A stretch of DNA of 64,000 nucleotides from Planctomycetota bacterium (lineage in GTDB: Bacteria; Planctomycetota; Planctomycetia; Planctomycetales; Planctomycetaceae). The stretch is taken from positions 26,234 to 90,233 of the forward strand of contig JAQCEJ010000011.1 in assembly GCA_027618475.1 (NCBI GenBank), written 5' to 3'. The notes under the pieces were generated by a model. The model was not told the DNA's origin. It did not search any database and was given only the letters and a program-made list of their open reading frames with translations. The translations under genes were made by a program, and so were the position numbers. This document shows positions 51,401 through 61,358 of the stretch, piece by piece (position 1 is the stretch's first letter; every line of letters begins with the position of its first letter).

Positions 51401-54400
51401 TTTCGAGGTGTGATCGGTTTTGTCATCAATCGTGGCATCTTCCGGGAGAGGAGGAGGCAATGGACTGGTGGGTAGCGTTTCCAACTCAATTGTAAAGCCG
51501 GCTCGATTGGGAACGGCAAGAATCGTATGAGGCTTTCCGTCGACGATGCAGGCCGAATCGCGTGCCAGATTGGCATTCCCGATTGGTAATTCGACGACAG
51601 TCGTCGGACGTTCTGAATTGGCGAAAACGGCCAGTAGAAATTTTGCCTCAATCAGTAGATTTTCTTGTACATTCCATCGACCAGTATATTTCGCCGACGT
51701 GATCACATAGTCGACTGTGTCGGACTGCAGCAGCTTGGATAACTCTGCAAATTGCTTTGCGTGATCGGATCGGAGATAGACCAGATCGCCTTGCTCTCTC
51801 CCTCCCTCCTCTAGAGAAAAAGGGATCAGCACGTCCCAGGTTGACGCAGGCCCGTACTCAGACGGCTGGGGTGATACCACCGCATCCGCTCTGCGACCGT
51901 TCGACGAAGGAACAGTGACGGTAGATTCCGTTTGCGCAGTCGACCTCGCTGTCAGACTCAAAACGATGAGAACCATCAGAGCGATATGGCTTGGTGTACT
52001 ATTCTTTGGGTCGATCATAGGTTGGGTCAGATCAGAGTCATCTGCCGAAACCGACTGGGGAACATCACTTTGGAAAAACCACAACTTTTTCATCCAGTTG
52101 CTCGGGGCAAGTGCGATCATAAGGGAACCAAACGTGATCCCTCCCAGAGGGAGAGTGAACGGTTCTGGTGCAAACCAAACGGCGGCAAGCAGAAGCGACC
52201 ACCATGTGATACCAGAAAAAGCGGTAATAGATCGCGGGGAGTAAATCCGTACTGCTCCTCCCATTAACAATGTACAACTCAATGCACACCAACCGATCCA
52301 GGTCAGGCGATTTTCGTTCCAAACAACGATCGTTAGAGCGGAAGGAATGCTCTGTCCTTGTAAATTCAAATGTTGCCAAGAGTCGCCTTGCGACTCTGTT
52401 GTACGATTGACAATGTTTCGCAACCTTTGATACATCTTGCGCCAACCGCTGACGCGGAAGGGATCGAATCGATGTTGTGTCTCGCTTCTGCTGATTGGAC
52501 CGAAAAAGCGAGCATTCCAATCAAAGGATTCAGCGGCCATTGTGTTCAGGCCAGGAGAAGCCGAATCGATGCGATATCCGTCAGGCAACTGAATTTCCCA
52601 ATGGAATTGGACTACCGGAATGTCAACGCGAGGGAGCGGAATTTGCTCTCGGTTCCAGAGCCAGACGGCCTTGGCCGGTTCCTGATACTCAATTTCAATT
52701 TGAGAGGAAGGAGATCTCGCAGCCAATGTCTCAACGGTCGCGAGGCTCAATGAAACGACATGCTGTACGCCGCGGTACTGTGGATGAACTTCCTGACCAT
52801 TGACTCGCGTCGCGATCCAGTTGACATGAGGGGGAAGTTCGTAGACGAACTCAACCGACTGTACGTCCCCCAGTAGATCAAATCGCACTCGGTGGTGATT
52901 TTCTCCGGTCCCATCGGCGAAGATCTGTGACTGCAGATTGACGACCGTTGCGGGAGTCACCTGTCCGCTCGCTAATTCCGGCTTGATCCGCATTTCAAAC
53001 GTTTCGGAGCTGCTTTCATATTCCCATTGAAGAACTTTTGTCGAAGAATCAGAGTTTTGATCGGTGGAAACAACATCCTGACTCTGTAGAGGACGTGCCG
53101 ACGTAATCGATTCGAGTTTGACGCCTCTTGTATTGTCCAATAATTCGATCGTTCCTCGAAACGATCGGGATTGAGGTAAAAACACGAGTTGCCCCAGAGT
53201 TTGACCCGCGTGATAGCGCACGCGCTGTGCGCGCAGGCGAACCGGTTCTTGTGTCGCTATGGGGAGACGGATTTCCCATAATTCACCATTCGCCGGAAGA
53301 TTCCAGTTTTGGTGTCGTTCTTCCGGCAATCGTTGAGCACTGACCGGAATGACGCGATCGGACAATTGCTCCCAGGTGAATTCCGGTCCTGTTCCTGTCA
53401 CGTATACGAGAATTCGATCGATAGGTTGCGAGACGGGTTCAACGAAAATGAAAAAGCGTTCGATCAGACGATCGGAAAGAAAGTCGTACTCGACCGTTGC
53501 TGTCCCCGTCAGACCTTGACGAAAATGAGGATACTCGAGAAACGTACCTTCACTGCTAATTTGCGACGTCACGAACCACAACGACGGCTCCGTACTTGCA
53601 ATAAGTGATTGATACAAAAGCGACGTCGACCAGGTCTTGTTTAATGCCTCGGCCGACGTCTGTTGCACACCGTCTGCCAATTGCTCGTGAGGAGACTCGT
53701 TTCCTGGAGACTGTATTGCATAGACGGTCTCAGAAACCTGGCACTGTTGTGGTTCGAGATACGGGAATCTCAGAAGATCATCCGCCGTTCCCTGAGTCTG
53801 TTTAGCACGTAGCTTGAACGAAAGCGGATGTTCCGCATCAATGGCTTTGGCCACATCAACGATGAGCCATTGGGACTCTGACGTCGCCGGTTCGACCGTC
53901 CATTTCAGGATTTGGCCGACACCTGTTTGAGGTCCGAGCAGTTGAACTTCGGCGATATCCCAGTGAATCGGCAAGAGACTCCGGATCTGGTAGGTCGATC
54001 CTGAGCGACTGCGCAGCGACATCTCCGCATTCCATGTCCAGGTGGACGATTCGTAAGCTAGATGATGCAGGATCTGTGATGTCAGCTGAACAGCAGGAAA
54101 CGCGATCTGAATCGCGATCTCCGTTGATGGATTGTTCTGCAAGAGTTCATATGTGGTACCAGATGCCGTACTGGAGGACGTTTTCTGCAGTCGACAGCCT
54201 TGCGTATGAATTTCGTTTAACTGAAGAGGAGGTTCAATCGTTAATTGAATATTCCCTTGGAGAAACAATCCAGGAGCCCGGATCATCGGAAGTCTCCATT
54301 CCTGGTCGACGACCGCTTCGGTAAAGCTGTTGATGCGAATCTGTCGCAAGGGACCGCTTACGGGATCGGGAAGCTCAATGGTCAACAGGTTTTCGTTCGA

Positions 54401-55471
54401 TTCGAATTCGCTCGAAAGAGTCCATGAAATCGACGAATCGTTTCCATAGGAAACCGAATAAACGTCGACTTCTGAGGGAATGGGAACTTGAATGCGGTCA
54501 ACGGGTTCACTGGTTGTTTCAACGTTTAGATCCGTAACAATTTCTGCTCCTTCTGGACGGATGAGATAGGATGTTTGCTGTCGAATCATCCATGGTGGTT
54601 GAACAACGGGGGCAGGTAATATCTCGTGCACATTCAGAAGGCAATACGACTCTTGTCCCAGATTGACTTGCCATTGATTCCAACCGATCTGGTCTACAGT
54701 CGTGGGCCCGGTGACTTCTCCTGCCGAGCTGTCAAGCTTCACACCTTCGGGCAAGAGAATTTGCAGAGTGGAACTGGTGGCTGAGGGGATCCGCAATTCG
54801 AATTCAACAGAATGTCGCCGTACGCGCCCGTCAAGACTCCAGGAAAACTCCGCAGTTGTTTTATCATCGTCGATAAGCAAGATGTTTCGACCGGAGGACG
54901 TGGTGCCCCACGCGCTATTCGTTCCGTTCGAACGAAAGTCGGAAATGGCCAACCCCAACGGTTCCACATGAATGACCTGAGTCTCGCGCTGACGACGATG
55001 GATAAGCCATTGTCCCTGGCCAGATTGGAGTGCTTTTTTAGAAAAAACAGCCGAATACGTGGCATGCTCGATCCAGGCGGATTGCGGCTCGGGTGCTTTG
55101 GGACGCAGTCGAGTCCACATCGAGAAGAACTCACGGCGCGACATCGGTTGCCAATCACCCGGTGGCCATTGTTCGGGACGATCGGCAGAAACGAAAATCT
55201 CTCGCAGTCCAAGTCCCGGAATTCCGGTAATGCCTGGAAGGTTTAATCCCGATGCTCCGTCGTTGACTTTCTCTCCCGTCGATTGTGGGGAATCACGATT
55301 CGTTTGCTGAGCGAGCTGATTGGTTTCCTGGGCGCGCGTTAGGGAAGCAGGCCCGGTGAACCAAACGATGAGCAGTCCCATCACTAAATAATGCAATCGA
55401 CCGACATCCATAATTGTGCGTTGAATCGTCCTCTCCGAAATGCGAATGAACTTCATGCCCGACTTCCTCAT
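48467..55471 (-). CDS. Giant (2334 aa) secreted/membrane-anchored protein, apparent fusion of two related modules
   Basis: Uninterrupted ORF; N-terminal signal/TM, internal multi-TM block and signal-like segment at residue ~1152, C-terminal TMs; ATGA overlap with upstream gene. Confidence 0.85.
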   Translation of the reverse strand: MRKSGMKFIRISERTIQRTIMDVGRLHYLVMGLLIVWFTGPASLTRAQETNQLAQQTNRDSPQSTGEKVNDGASGLNLPGITGIPGLGLREIFVSADRPEQWPPGDWQPMSRREFFSMWTRLRPKAPEPQSAWIEHATYSAVFSKKALQSGQGQWLIHRRQRETQVIHVEPLGLAISDFRSNGTNSAWGTTSSGRNILLIDDDKTTAEFSWSLDGRVRRHSVEFELRIPSATSSTLQILLPEGVKLDSSAGEVTGPTTVDQIGWNQWQVNLGQESYCLLNVHEILPAPVVQPPWMIRQQTSYLIRPEGAEIVTDLNVETTSEPVDRIQVPIPSEVDVYSVSYGNDSSISWTLSSEFESNENLLTIELPDPVSGPLRQIRINSFTEAVVDQEWRLPMIRAPGLFLQGNIQLTIEPPLQLNEIHTQGCRLQKTSSSTASGTTYELLQNNPSTEIAIQIAFPAVQLTSQILHHLAYESSTWTWNAEMSLRSRSGSTYQIRSLLPIHWDIAEVQLLGPQTGVGQILKWTVEPATSESQWLIVDVAKAIDAEHPLSFKLRAKQTQGTADDLLRFPYLEPQQCQVSETVYAIQSPGNESPHEQLADGVQQTSAEALNKTWSTSLLYQSLIASTEPSLWFVTSQISSEGTFLEYPHFRQGLTGTATVEYDFLSDRLIERFFIFVEPVSQPIDRILVYVTGTGPEFTWEQLSDRVIPVSAQRLPEERHQNWNLPANGELWEIRLPIATQEPVRLRAQRVRYHAGQTLGQLVFLPQSRSFRGTIELLDNTRGVKLESITSARPLQSQDVVSTDQNSDSSTKVLQWEYESSSETFEMRIKPELASGQVTPATVVNLQSQIFADGTGENHHRVRFDLLGDVQSVEFVYELPPHVNWIATRVNGQEVHPQYRGVQHVVSLSLATVETLAARSPSSQIEIEYQEPAKAVWLWNREQIPLPRVDIPVVQFHWEIQLPDGYRIDSASPGLNTMAAESFDWNARFFGPISRSETQHRFDPFRVSGWRKMYQRLRNIVNRTTESQGDSWQHLNLQGQSIPSALTIVVWNENRLTWIGWCALSCTLLMGGAVRIYSPRSITAFSGITWWSLLLAAVWFAPEPFTLPLGGITFGSLMIALAPSNWMKKLWFFQSDVPQSVSADDSDLTQPMIDPKNSTPSHIALMVLIVLSLTARSTAQTESTVTVPSSNGRRADAVVSPQPSEYGPASTWDVLIPFSLEEGGREQGDLVYLRSDHAKQFAELSKLLQSDTVDYVITSAKYTGRWNVQENLLIEAKFLLAVFANSERPTTVVELPIGNANLARDSACIVDGKPHTILAVPNRAGFTIELETLPTSPLPPPLPEDATIDDKTDHTSKRKFGDIQFREVTLFLHPVVKSHNDGETFHLEIPPVSQSQLCLFFSQMPLEIHVNGKQRYLRNDSSNSNEFIAQLGRQHQLDVSWRLQQQKPVPIELNVLHQSLLEFAPTIVRGQSRIHHRMHNGVVQDVLWNIPDGVVINNITGENLSAFELYSTPNGGRQLLIELSEPVAEDFVLEVDWLSPVTADGSGRISIAPLSWLGRSADANMAVEFDDVQVGVTGRPGYELLSSTDEQMILREIPAADFYKIWGIEGEARRASQISSFAPESRIAFELRPLRSVRKARQDEIFRFTRQRVFWEATIEVETSQTPALVHEIVLDSSIQLEEISVKQDDAERLSHSIRYNDRLKLILKDLTSSTQFITLRGFIPAIIGEEMPLPPVYYQADEMDRASVAIRYDKSVRVELVPKNLWEPFPAEQDVAPNDADWKTLGRFIRQPESHFSDNQPTTRQSIRSSVESSRSPELSHFVAIKPKTGKTWFVRMLWHVEQFHDSNAIIRIELPPELTTAKILSGNEANLDSDDATGQKRTITFKPDAANPTGHVLIVEGEWTIKGEGSWTVPDAQLIGGDVIERWLMISPRDVMRPKEGGERQVPEEIPLWTQPGIDLYFSGNVARLYHKPRGEWILTPATPHNPQARLTVPWIRSECRFDASMGWQGRSEICVESAPGRVLKIDIPTGMQLIAVLLNGTTITSTVTDQRELAIPLGTTNSSGPMNMVDLIWERPFETAQHILLNTTIELPQVKEYTPDHNFVEIVTSLRQRRLAVSGITPRNEWEYHLDMAERLSNQIAKFSDNRQESNERLRRNLIQELRFLNVLEHEAPRLLTQQPELFARWQSLQETYQEELSAETKVDTTAESLWISTAFRRQQVSDVDIVQGEWNGAETKSNIALWWINTRWYFGLLASFSFGLTWFVLRKLTSWINLTRSGVPVPVFAISLTLIWWLFLKASIIGFGLLVYVVYRSWKQWRTTPRTPIARAAT

Positions 55472-58400
55472 TCCGCAACGGAGACCGAATCGCGCGGGCT
55501 TCCAGAATGCGCAGGACGCAATGTCGTCGGATCTTCCGAACCGACTTGTCGATCGATTGACTTGATTGCAGATGCCGAGGGCTGATCGGGAATTGAACGG
55601 AATGCTGACGAAATCGGCACCATGTATTCGTTCGTTGAACCCAATGTCACGACGGCCGGCGCGGTTTCGCGACGGTATCGTCGATCGATGGCAAACGCGA
55701 GAAATGCCAGCAGCAGTCCTCCGAAGAACGGTTGCAGCAGCAAAATAACGATTGATTCATGCCAGATTCCCACCAGAGAGGCGATGAGTACCATGACAAC
55801 CATCGAATACGGATGTCGCACACGAGCAACATTCAACCAGACCGCGCTGGCCAAGAGACTCAGCCCCGCTCCGAACAAGACCAGCAGTGAACGATGCAAC
55901 GTGTGGATCGTCACGCTTTCGATAGCTCCAAATCGGCTGAAAACATATCCATTGCCGGCGTCAAAACCGTCCAGCGGCGGTGGAACATCGTTGGTTGAGC
56001 CAATCCAATCGTCGGGGTTGGACCAGTCTCGCAGTGGACGTCGCATTCCGCCGTGCAATGTGAGCTGCCATGAAAACTGAGGTAGTAAACCATTCGGATT
56101 ATCTGCCAGATGTTGTCCTCCCGGTAGTATCACCTCGAAAATCGTTTGTTGAATCAATAGTTCATCAACGACTTCGGGCAGCACAATCTTTTGCCGATCG
56201 AGCCAGTCAAAGTTAGCCACCGATTTCGAGCGAATGTCCATCGTTAGTATTACGGAGCCGGACTTGGACAAATCGATGTTACCGGTCAGTGGAATGCGAT
56301 AGTTGATTGTTTGTTCGGCCGTAACTTCAGTTCCGTCAAGAACAATTGTGTTCTGATTGATGTAGGCATTGACCAGTTCCAGTTCCATGGGAAGCGCTAT
56401 ACCGATTTCGCGTCCGGAACCTTGAATTCGATATTGTGCACGCGTCATGGTCTGGCCGTCGGGGACAAACTGTGTACGGATGACGGCACGTGAAATGGTC
56501 AATGTGCGTTGCCGTTCGCCAAGGTACTCTCGAATCGTCAACGGCACGTACGCCTGAGGTTTCGTCGATCGATAGACCAACGCATCTTCGGTTGCAACTT
56601 CGCTTTGCCAGCCTTGATCAGAAACGTCGACCTCCCAGAGCGATTGTTGTTGAAACAAAATCCGCGTGGATTTGAATGCTGCGTCGGACGACTGTACGAT
56701 CGGCAGTTGAATTTCTGCTTTCTCCTCGTCCTCAGTCGTTAGCGGAATGGGAACAGAATATTCGGCCACGACTTCAAAGTGTTTCAGTCGAGGTTCAGGT
56801 AATTCCAGCCGTGCCGATACGACCGTGGTATTGCCTTCCTCGTTCCAAACGGTAGAAATCGGTTTCTCATCGAGATAGAACTTCGGGCGCGGAACGAGAT
56901 CACTCGATACCGTCATACGCAGTACGCTGACACGCTCGTAAGACACATCGTAATCAAGACGCTGACGCACCTTGATTTCCTTTTCCCCAATGGTCGCCTC
57001 GATATCAGACTCGGCTTCGATTCGTTGTGCATATTTCTTGACCCCCGCTTCAAGAACCTGTTCTGCCGAATCGATTCGCCACAAAAACTGGCGCAACGAC
57101 ATCCATTCAGCAGGGACATTAACTCTCGCTGCCAGAGTTGTGGGGACCGGTCGAAGTGTTGTTGTCCCGATTGGCTTTAAATCGCTCTCCACATTTTCAG
57201 CGAGTATCCACGCCAGAATGGTGGGTGCCGAACTCGACGCCTCAGCCATCGGCAGGTGGCATGGCAGCCTGCTTCCGTCACTTTGGATAGGTCGGCGAGC
57301 ATTCAACGTGATTTCGAAATCTCCCGATTTCGGTGCCACAAATTTTAATTGCCAACGCGATTCCGATGATGCCCCGTCACCCGTCTCCTCTTCGGTCATT
57401 GTTACCGATTCAATCAGGCCGGGAGTTTGTACAGGATCGATCGCCCAGCCTTCATTAACGGCCAACGGCCATCGAATAACAACATTCGACACCGCTCCGC
57501 GAAATACCTGAAATCGAAACCGGCACATCAAATCGATATGACCTTCAGTCACGTGAGCGAGTAATTCAGGAGTCACGGAATAATAAGGCTCCTCCTTTTG
57601 CACATCGAGAACGAGGCGAAACGGCTGTTTCAGAAAACGATACGCGCTGCTGACACGATCCACCACTCCGGAGTCGCTTACATTGATACGGTGGATGAAT
57701 CGATCTTCACCCTCACGTCGATGAATGCGATATCCGTCGGGAGAACGGATTTGGATTTCACCTGTCTGTCGTTGTGCGTGTTCGACTTGAAATCCTTCAA
57801 CAGCAAATGGTATCCCCTTACTCGGAAAAGGGGCTTCCAGCGTCCACTTGATTTCGATCGGTCCTTTTGTCGGTTCCTTCAGGCTGATCGTAACCCTGCT
57901 TTCATCGTTTTCGACAAACTCGCGTTTTCGATAGGATGGTCCCTCGACGTCGAGAGGTTTAAAATCGGGAGGCAACGTCACGGTAAAATTGTCAAATGTC
58001 CCCTGAAGCGCACCAACCTTTTGCGTAGCGCTTAACAACACTGTCTCACCGGTAAAGTCGAGGTCAATCGGGCTGAACGCCGACTGCAATACCAGGTCGA
58101 CCGGCTGCGTTTCTGGTGCCGGCTGCCAGGAAATATCGAGGCGTGAATCGAGCCCCACGAGTTCAATGCGAGACGCATTGGTTTCATCTCGGAAGTTTGT
58201 TTTCACAAGGCTCGTCGAGTCTTCGGGGAGTTTAACTTGAAACCGATCAAAGGGGACCGCAAGTACCATTGAACCGACGGCCGTGTTGGGAAGTGTTAAT
58301 TGCATACGGCGAGTAGGCGATTGTGTTACAACCGGTACTAGCACGTCGAGTTCGAGTTCGTGGGTTCCCTTACCCTGAAACCACCAGACATACCCGGCTT

Positions 58401-58995
58401 GACGGGCTGCCGCTCCTTCGGCAAAACGGTCGGGAATCGCTTCACGTCCTTCACCGCGGTACGTCACGTTTTGTATGACAGCCTCTCGCAGATTTAACGG
58501 GACGCGAACGGGTTCATCGACGGTCAGTTGTAACGTGACAATAATTTTCAGCGAGGCGTGTTCATCGTTTGCCGAACCAGAGATTTTCAGAGATGTAATA
58601 CCGAATGCGGGTTGTGTTTCAACATTCGTTCCGCCATTCGTTTTCAGCCAGTTCAAAAACTCATTTAATTTTGTCGACACCAATATCTTGATATATCGCC
58701 CATCGGCACCCGGAATGTACACGATGTCTGAATTGACATCGGAAAGCATGGCTGGATCGGGGAGGGCATCATCGTTCAACTGTGGTGGAGTCGCATCGGG
58801 CTTTCGCGTGGAAACATTCGGCGGAGCCTTTGTCGTCTCAGCTTTCGGAGTCTCCTGCGCGATGGATGCTGAGATCAGCGATGCCAACACCAAACAGGCG
58901 TTGATCGCGCTCAATACGGCGTTTCGGATTCCGTTCGATCTTATGCTCTGCAAACGATACATTTCGTTTCCGACACGGTTGAATTGCGAAATCAC
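55468..58995 (-). CDS. Large (1175 aa) secreted/membrane-anchored protein
   Basis: Signal-like N-terminus (MYRLQSIRSNGIRNAVLSAINACLVLASLISASIAQ, probable start 58962), C-terminal TM helices. Confidence 0.83.
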   Translation of the reverse strand: MISQFNRVGNEMYRLQSIRSNGIRNAVLSAINACLVLASLISASIAQETPKAETTKAPPNVSTRKPDATPPQLNDDALPDPAMLSDVNSDIVYIPGADGRYIKILVSTKLNEFLNWLKTNGGTNVETQPAFGITSLKISGSANDEHASLKIIVTLQLTVDEPVRVPLNLREAVIQNVTYRGEGREAIPDRFAEGAAARQAGYVWWFQGKGTHELELDVLVPVVTQSPTRRMQLTLPNTAVGSMVLAVPFDRFQVKLPEDSTSLVKTNFRDETNASRIELVGLDSRLDISWQPAPETQPVDLVLQSAFSPIDLDFTGETVLLSATQKVGALQGTFDNFTVTLPPDFKPLDVEGPSYRKREFVENDESRVTISLKEPTKGPIEIKWTLEAPFPSKGIPFAVEGFQVEHAQRQTGEIQIRSPDGYRIHRREGEDRFIHRINVSDSGVVDRVSSAYRFLKQPFRLVLDVQKEEPYYSVTPELLAHVTEGHIDLMCRFRFQVFRGAVSNVVIRWPLAVNEGWAIDPVQTPGLIESVTMTEEETGDGASSESRWQLKFVAPKSGDFEITLNARRPIQSDGSRLPCHLPMAEASSSAPTILAWILAENVESDLKPIGTTTLRPVPTTLAARVNVPAEWMSLRQFLWRIDSAEQVLEAGVKKYAQRIEAESDIEATIGEKEIKVRQRLDYDVSYERVSVLRMTVSSDLVPRPKFYLDEKPISTVWNEEGNTTVVSARLELPEPRLKHFEVVAEYSVPIPLTTEDEEKAEIQLPIVQSSDAAFKSTRILFQQQSLWEVDVSDQGWQSEVATEDALVYRSTKPQAYVPLTIREYLGERQRTLTISRAVIRTQFVPDGQTMTRAQYRIQGSGREIGIALPMELELVNAYINQNTIVLDGTEVTAEQTINYRIPLTGNIDLSKSGSVILTMDIRSKSVANFDWLDRQKIVLPEVVDELLIQQTIFEVILPGGQHLADNPNGLLPQFSWQLTLHGGMRRPLRDWSNPDDWIGSTNDVPPPLDGFDAGNGYVFSRFGAIESVTIHTLHRSLLVLFGAGLSLLASAVWLNVARVRHPYSMVVMVLIASLVGIWHESIVILLLQPFFGGLLLAFLAFAIDRRYRRETAPAVVTLGSTNEYMVPISSAFRSIPDQPSASAIKSIDRQVGSEDPTTLRPAHSGSPRDSVSVAE

Positions 58996-59201
58996 TAATT
59001 GTGGGTGATCAAAGCAAGAATGGCTTCATCTGGCAATTGAAAAAGAGGGATCGAATCGGCCAAGGCCGCCTTAGATGTCGATTCGATCACCGTCCGAACC
59101 TTCTCCGAGGGAACAAAAACCAAACGCGACTTGCTTTCTCGATAGGAGTCAAACCAGCAGGACGGCGAATCCGGTTGTTTCTCTTTCAATTCCTCGATCA
59201 C
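58995..59201 (-). CDS. Small hypothetical protein (68 aa)
   Basis: ORF ends where the 1175-aa ORF begins (TAG/GTG overlap); ordinary soluble-protein composition. Confidence 0.4.
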   Translation of the reverse strand: MIEELKEKQPDSPSCWFDSYRESKSRLVFVPSEKVRTVIESTSKAALADSIPLFQLPDEAILALITHN

Positions 59202-59545
59202 ATTCTATTACCATCTTACTCATCGAGCCGGTCTGGGTCAGCGAATTTTTGCCTCTGACGCCAGAAAATGGCAACTTCACAACTTCGCCGGTTCACATCT
59301 ATTATCCAGTGAAATGGCATATGTTTGTGACACGCTTTTCTTAACGAGATGTTCAAATTATGAAACGTCAGGTATTCGCTGCAGAATATCTCGATCAATT
59401 GATATTCAAGAATAGGTTACGAAGCGAATGCATGCCCTCATTCGAGGGAGATTTATTATGACCAAACTCAACAGGCCGTAAGGGCCGGTTTGTCGATCTT
59501 GGCGAATTCAACGAATGATGCGCTGATGAGACACTCTTTCCGGTT

Positions 59546-60346
59546 TCAAGACAGCATCGACACCATTTCCCGATGAAGAGACTCGCCGTTTGCTGCCAGT
59601 AGTGAAGGACGTTCGAGCCTGAAAGTTCCACCATCAAGTTGAGTGACGACTCCTCCCGCTTCTCGCACAAGCAATACCCCCGCCGCCATATCCCACGGCA
59701 GCAGACTGGTCGACCAGAATCCATCAAGCCGTCCTGCAGCGATGTAAGCCAGGTTTAGAGCTGCCGATCCAGAGCGTTGTACGGTTTGTGCCTGTCCTAC
59801 GGCACGCAAAAAGCGATTCACGGCCGGGTGATGAGCCCTCACTGCAACTGGCAGGCTGGCCATCAGCATCGCTTTATCGAGAGTGAGATTTCGGCTGGTG
59901 CTCAGCCGACTGTCATTCAACCAGGCCCCATCGCCTTTGACTGTCCAGAAGAGTTCGTCGCGGGTCGGATCATAAATGACTCCGCACACGAGTTCACCGT
60001 CACACTCCAATCCGATCGAGACGGCGTAATACGGGAAGCGATGGGCATAGTTTGATGTGCCATCGAGTGGATCAATGACCCAACGAAATGTCGAGTTGGG
60101 ATGCGATTCGTTCAGCCCTTCTTCGCCGAGAAAGTTATGGTCAGGATATCGTTTGCTGATAAAGTCGTATATCGCAGCTTGTGCCGCAATATCCGCCTCC
60201 GTAACCAGATTTGCGGGACTCTTTTCAGTAATTGTAAATCGCTCAGCCCACGACCGTAGTACCTCTCCTGCCAGTTGTGCTGCTCCCTTTGCGGTGGGTA
60301 AAAACTCGCTGAAACTCAAAGACCTTCTCCCTGTGAGTAGCATCAC
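59546..60346 (-). CDS. Inositol monophosphatase family protein
   Basis: 266 aa; FLGEEGLNES, WVIDPLDGTSNYAHRFPYYAVSIGLE, SLLPWDMAAGVLLVREAGG. Confidence 0.93.
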   Translation of the reverse strand: MMLLTGRRSLSFSEFLPTAKGAAQLAGEVLRSWAERFTITEKSPANLVTEADIAAQAAIYDFISKRYPDHNFLGEEGLNESHPNSTFRWVIDPLDGTSNYAHRFPYYAVSIGLECDGELVCGVIYDPTRDELFWTVKGDGAWLNDSRLSTSRNLTLDKAMLMASLPVAVRAHHPAVNRFLRAVGQAQTVQRSGSAALNLAYIAAGRLDGFWSTSLLPWDMAAGVLLVREAGGVVTQLDGGTFRLERPSLLAANGESLHREMVSMLS

Positions 60347-60706
60347 GATCTCAAACGCCCAATTACCCCAAGTGTAGCGATCATAACGTTTCGTGAGAAT
60401 CTTCGGCAGGAAATGAACGCATCGACTTTGGCAATTTTCGCATTACGATCAGTGCGGGCAAATGTCGTCCTGTCTATCGAATTCGTGGTTCTGGCGCTCG
60501 AAATGCACATCATCATAGCCCGTGTGATGATGGCCTTCTGCCGACAGGTTTGGGCAATAATGCACGTCGCCAACTCAATTCGTGAGCTATGTTTCTGGAG
60601 ACGACGTATTTTGGGATCAGCGATAGAACCATTTTGACTGACGACATCTGGATTCCGTCGTTCATTCAAAGACGACTATTAAGACAATACAGACGCACCA
60701 TCGAGA

Positions 60707-61306
60707 ATGATGAGGAACACCGATCAGGTGATGTTCCAGAGGAAAGGTCCGATCGTGATAGGGAATTTGAGCACACACGACATCGTCACATTAATCGCCG
60801 CGGGGGTTTTCACAATTGTCACCGCGATGACCGATCTGAAATTTCGGAAGATTCCGAACAAGTTGACCGTACCGTTTTGCGTGGCAGGGCTGATTTTTCA
60901 GACCGTCATGGGAGGCTGGCTGGGTCTGCAGGATGCACTTCTCGGGTTTGTTGTCGGCTTCGGCGTACTGTTCATTTTGTTCGCCGTCGGTGGAGGAGGG
61001 GGTGGTGACGTCAAATTGATGGGGGCGCTAGGCGTCTGGCTCGGCTGGAAGCAGACACTTTTCGTGTTAATCTTCTCAATCGTGTTCGTCTTATTCGGTA
61101 CAATCGTTTCGATGGCCTACAGCGTGGCAACTCGGGGCTTCACTCGGTCAGTCCGGAAATACTTTCGGACGGAAAACACCGAAAATGTTAGAGAGACGAC
61201 GAAGTACGATGCTCTCCAACAACGTAAACATCGCCGAATTATGCCGTTTGCCATACCTGTGGCGCTTGCGACATGGTTCGTCATGATCTGGCAGCTTCCC
61301 AAATAG
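60707..61306 (+). CDS. A24-type prepilin peptidase (CpaA/TadV-like)
   Basis: 199 aa; DLKFRKIPNKLTVPF, GGGGGGDVKLMGALGVWLG. Confidence 0.88.
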   Translation: MMRNTDQVMFQRKGPIVIGNLSTHDIVTLIAAGVFTIVTAMTDLKFRKIPNKLTVPFCVAGLIFQTVMGGWLGLQDALLGFVVGFGVLFILFAVGGGGGGDVKLMGALGVWLGWKQTLFVLIFSIVFVLFGTIVSMAYSVATRGFTRSVRKYFRTENTENVRETTKYDALQQRKHRRIMPFAIPVALATWFVMIWQLPK

Positions 61307-61358
61307 TACGAACCCTTGCGCTTGATGCGATCAGTCTCGGGGGAGGTAAGCGGCATAA

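Noticed and set aside
60413-60669. Small ORFs on both strands and a CATCATCA/TGATGATG inverted repeat upstream of the prepilin peptidase
   Set aside because: No Flp-pilin signature (no GxxxxEY motif), overlapping ORFs on both strands; probably non-coding.
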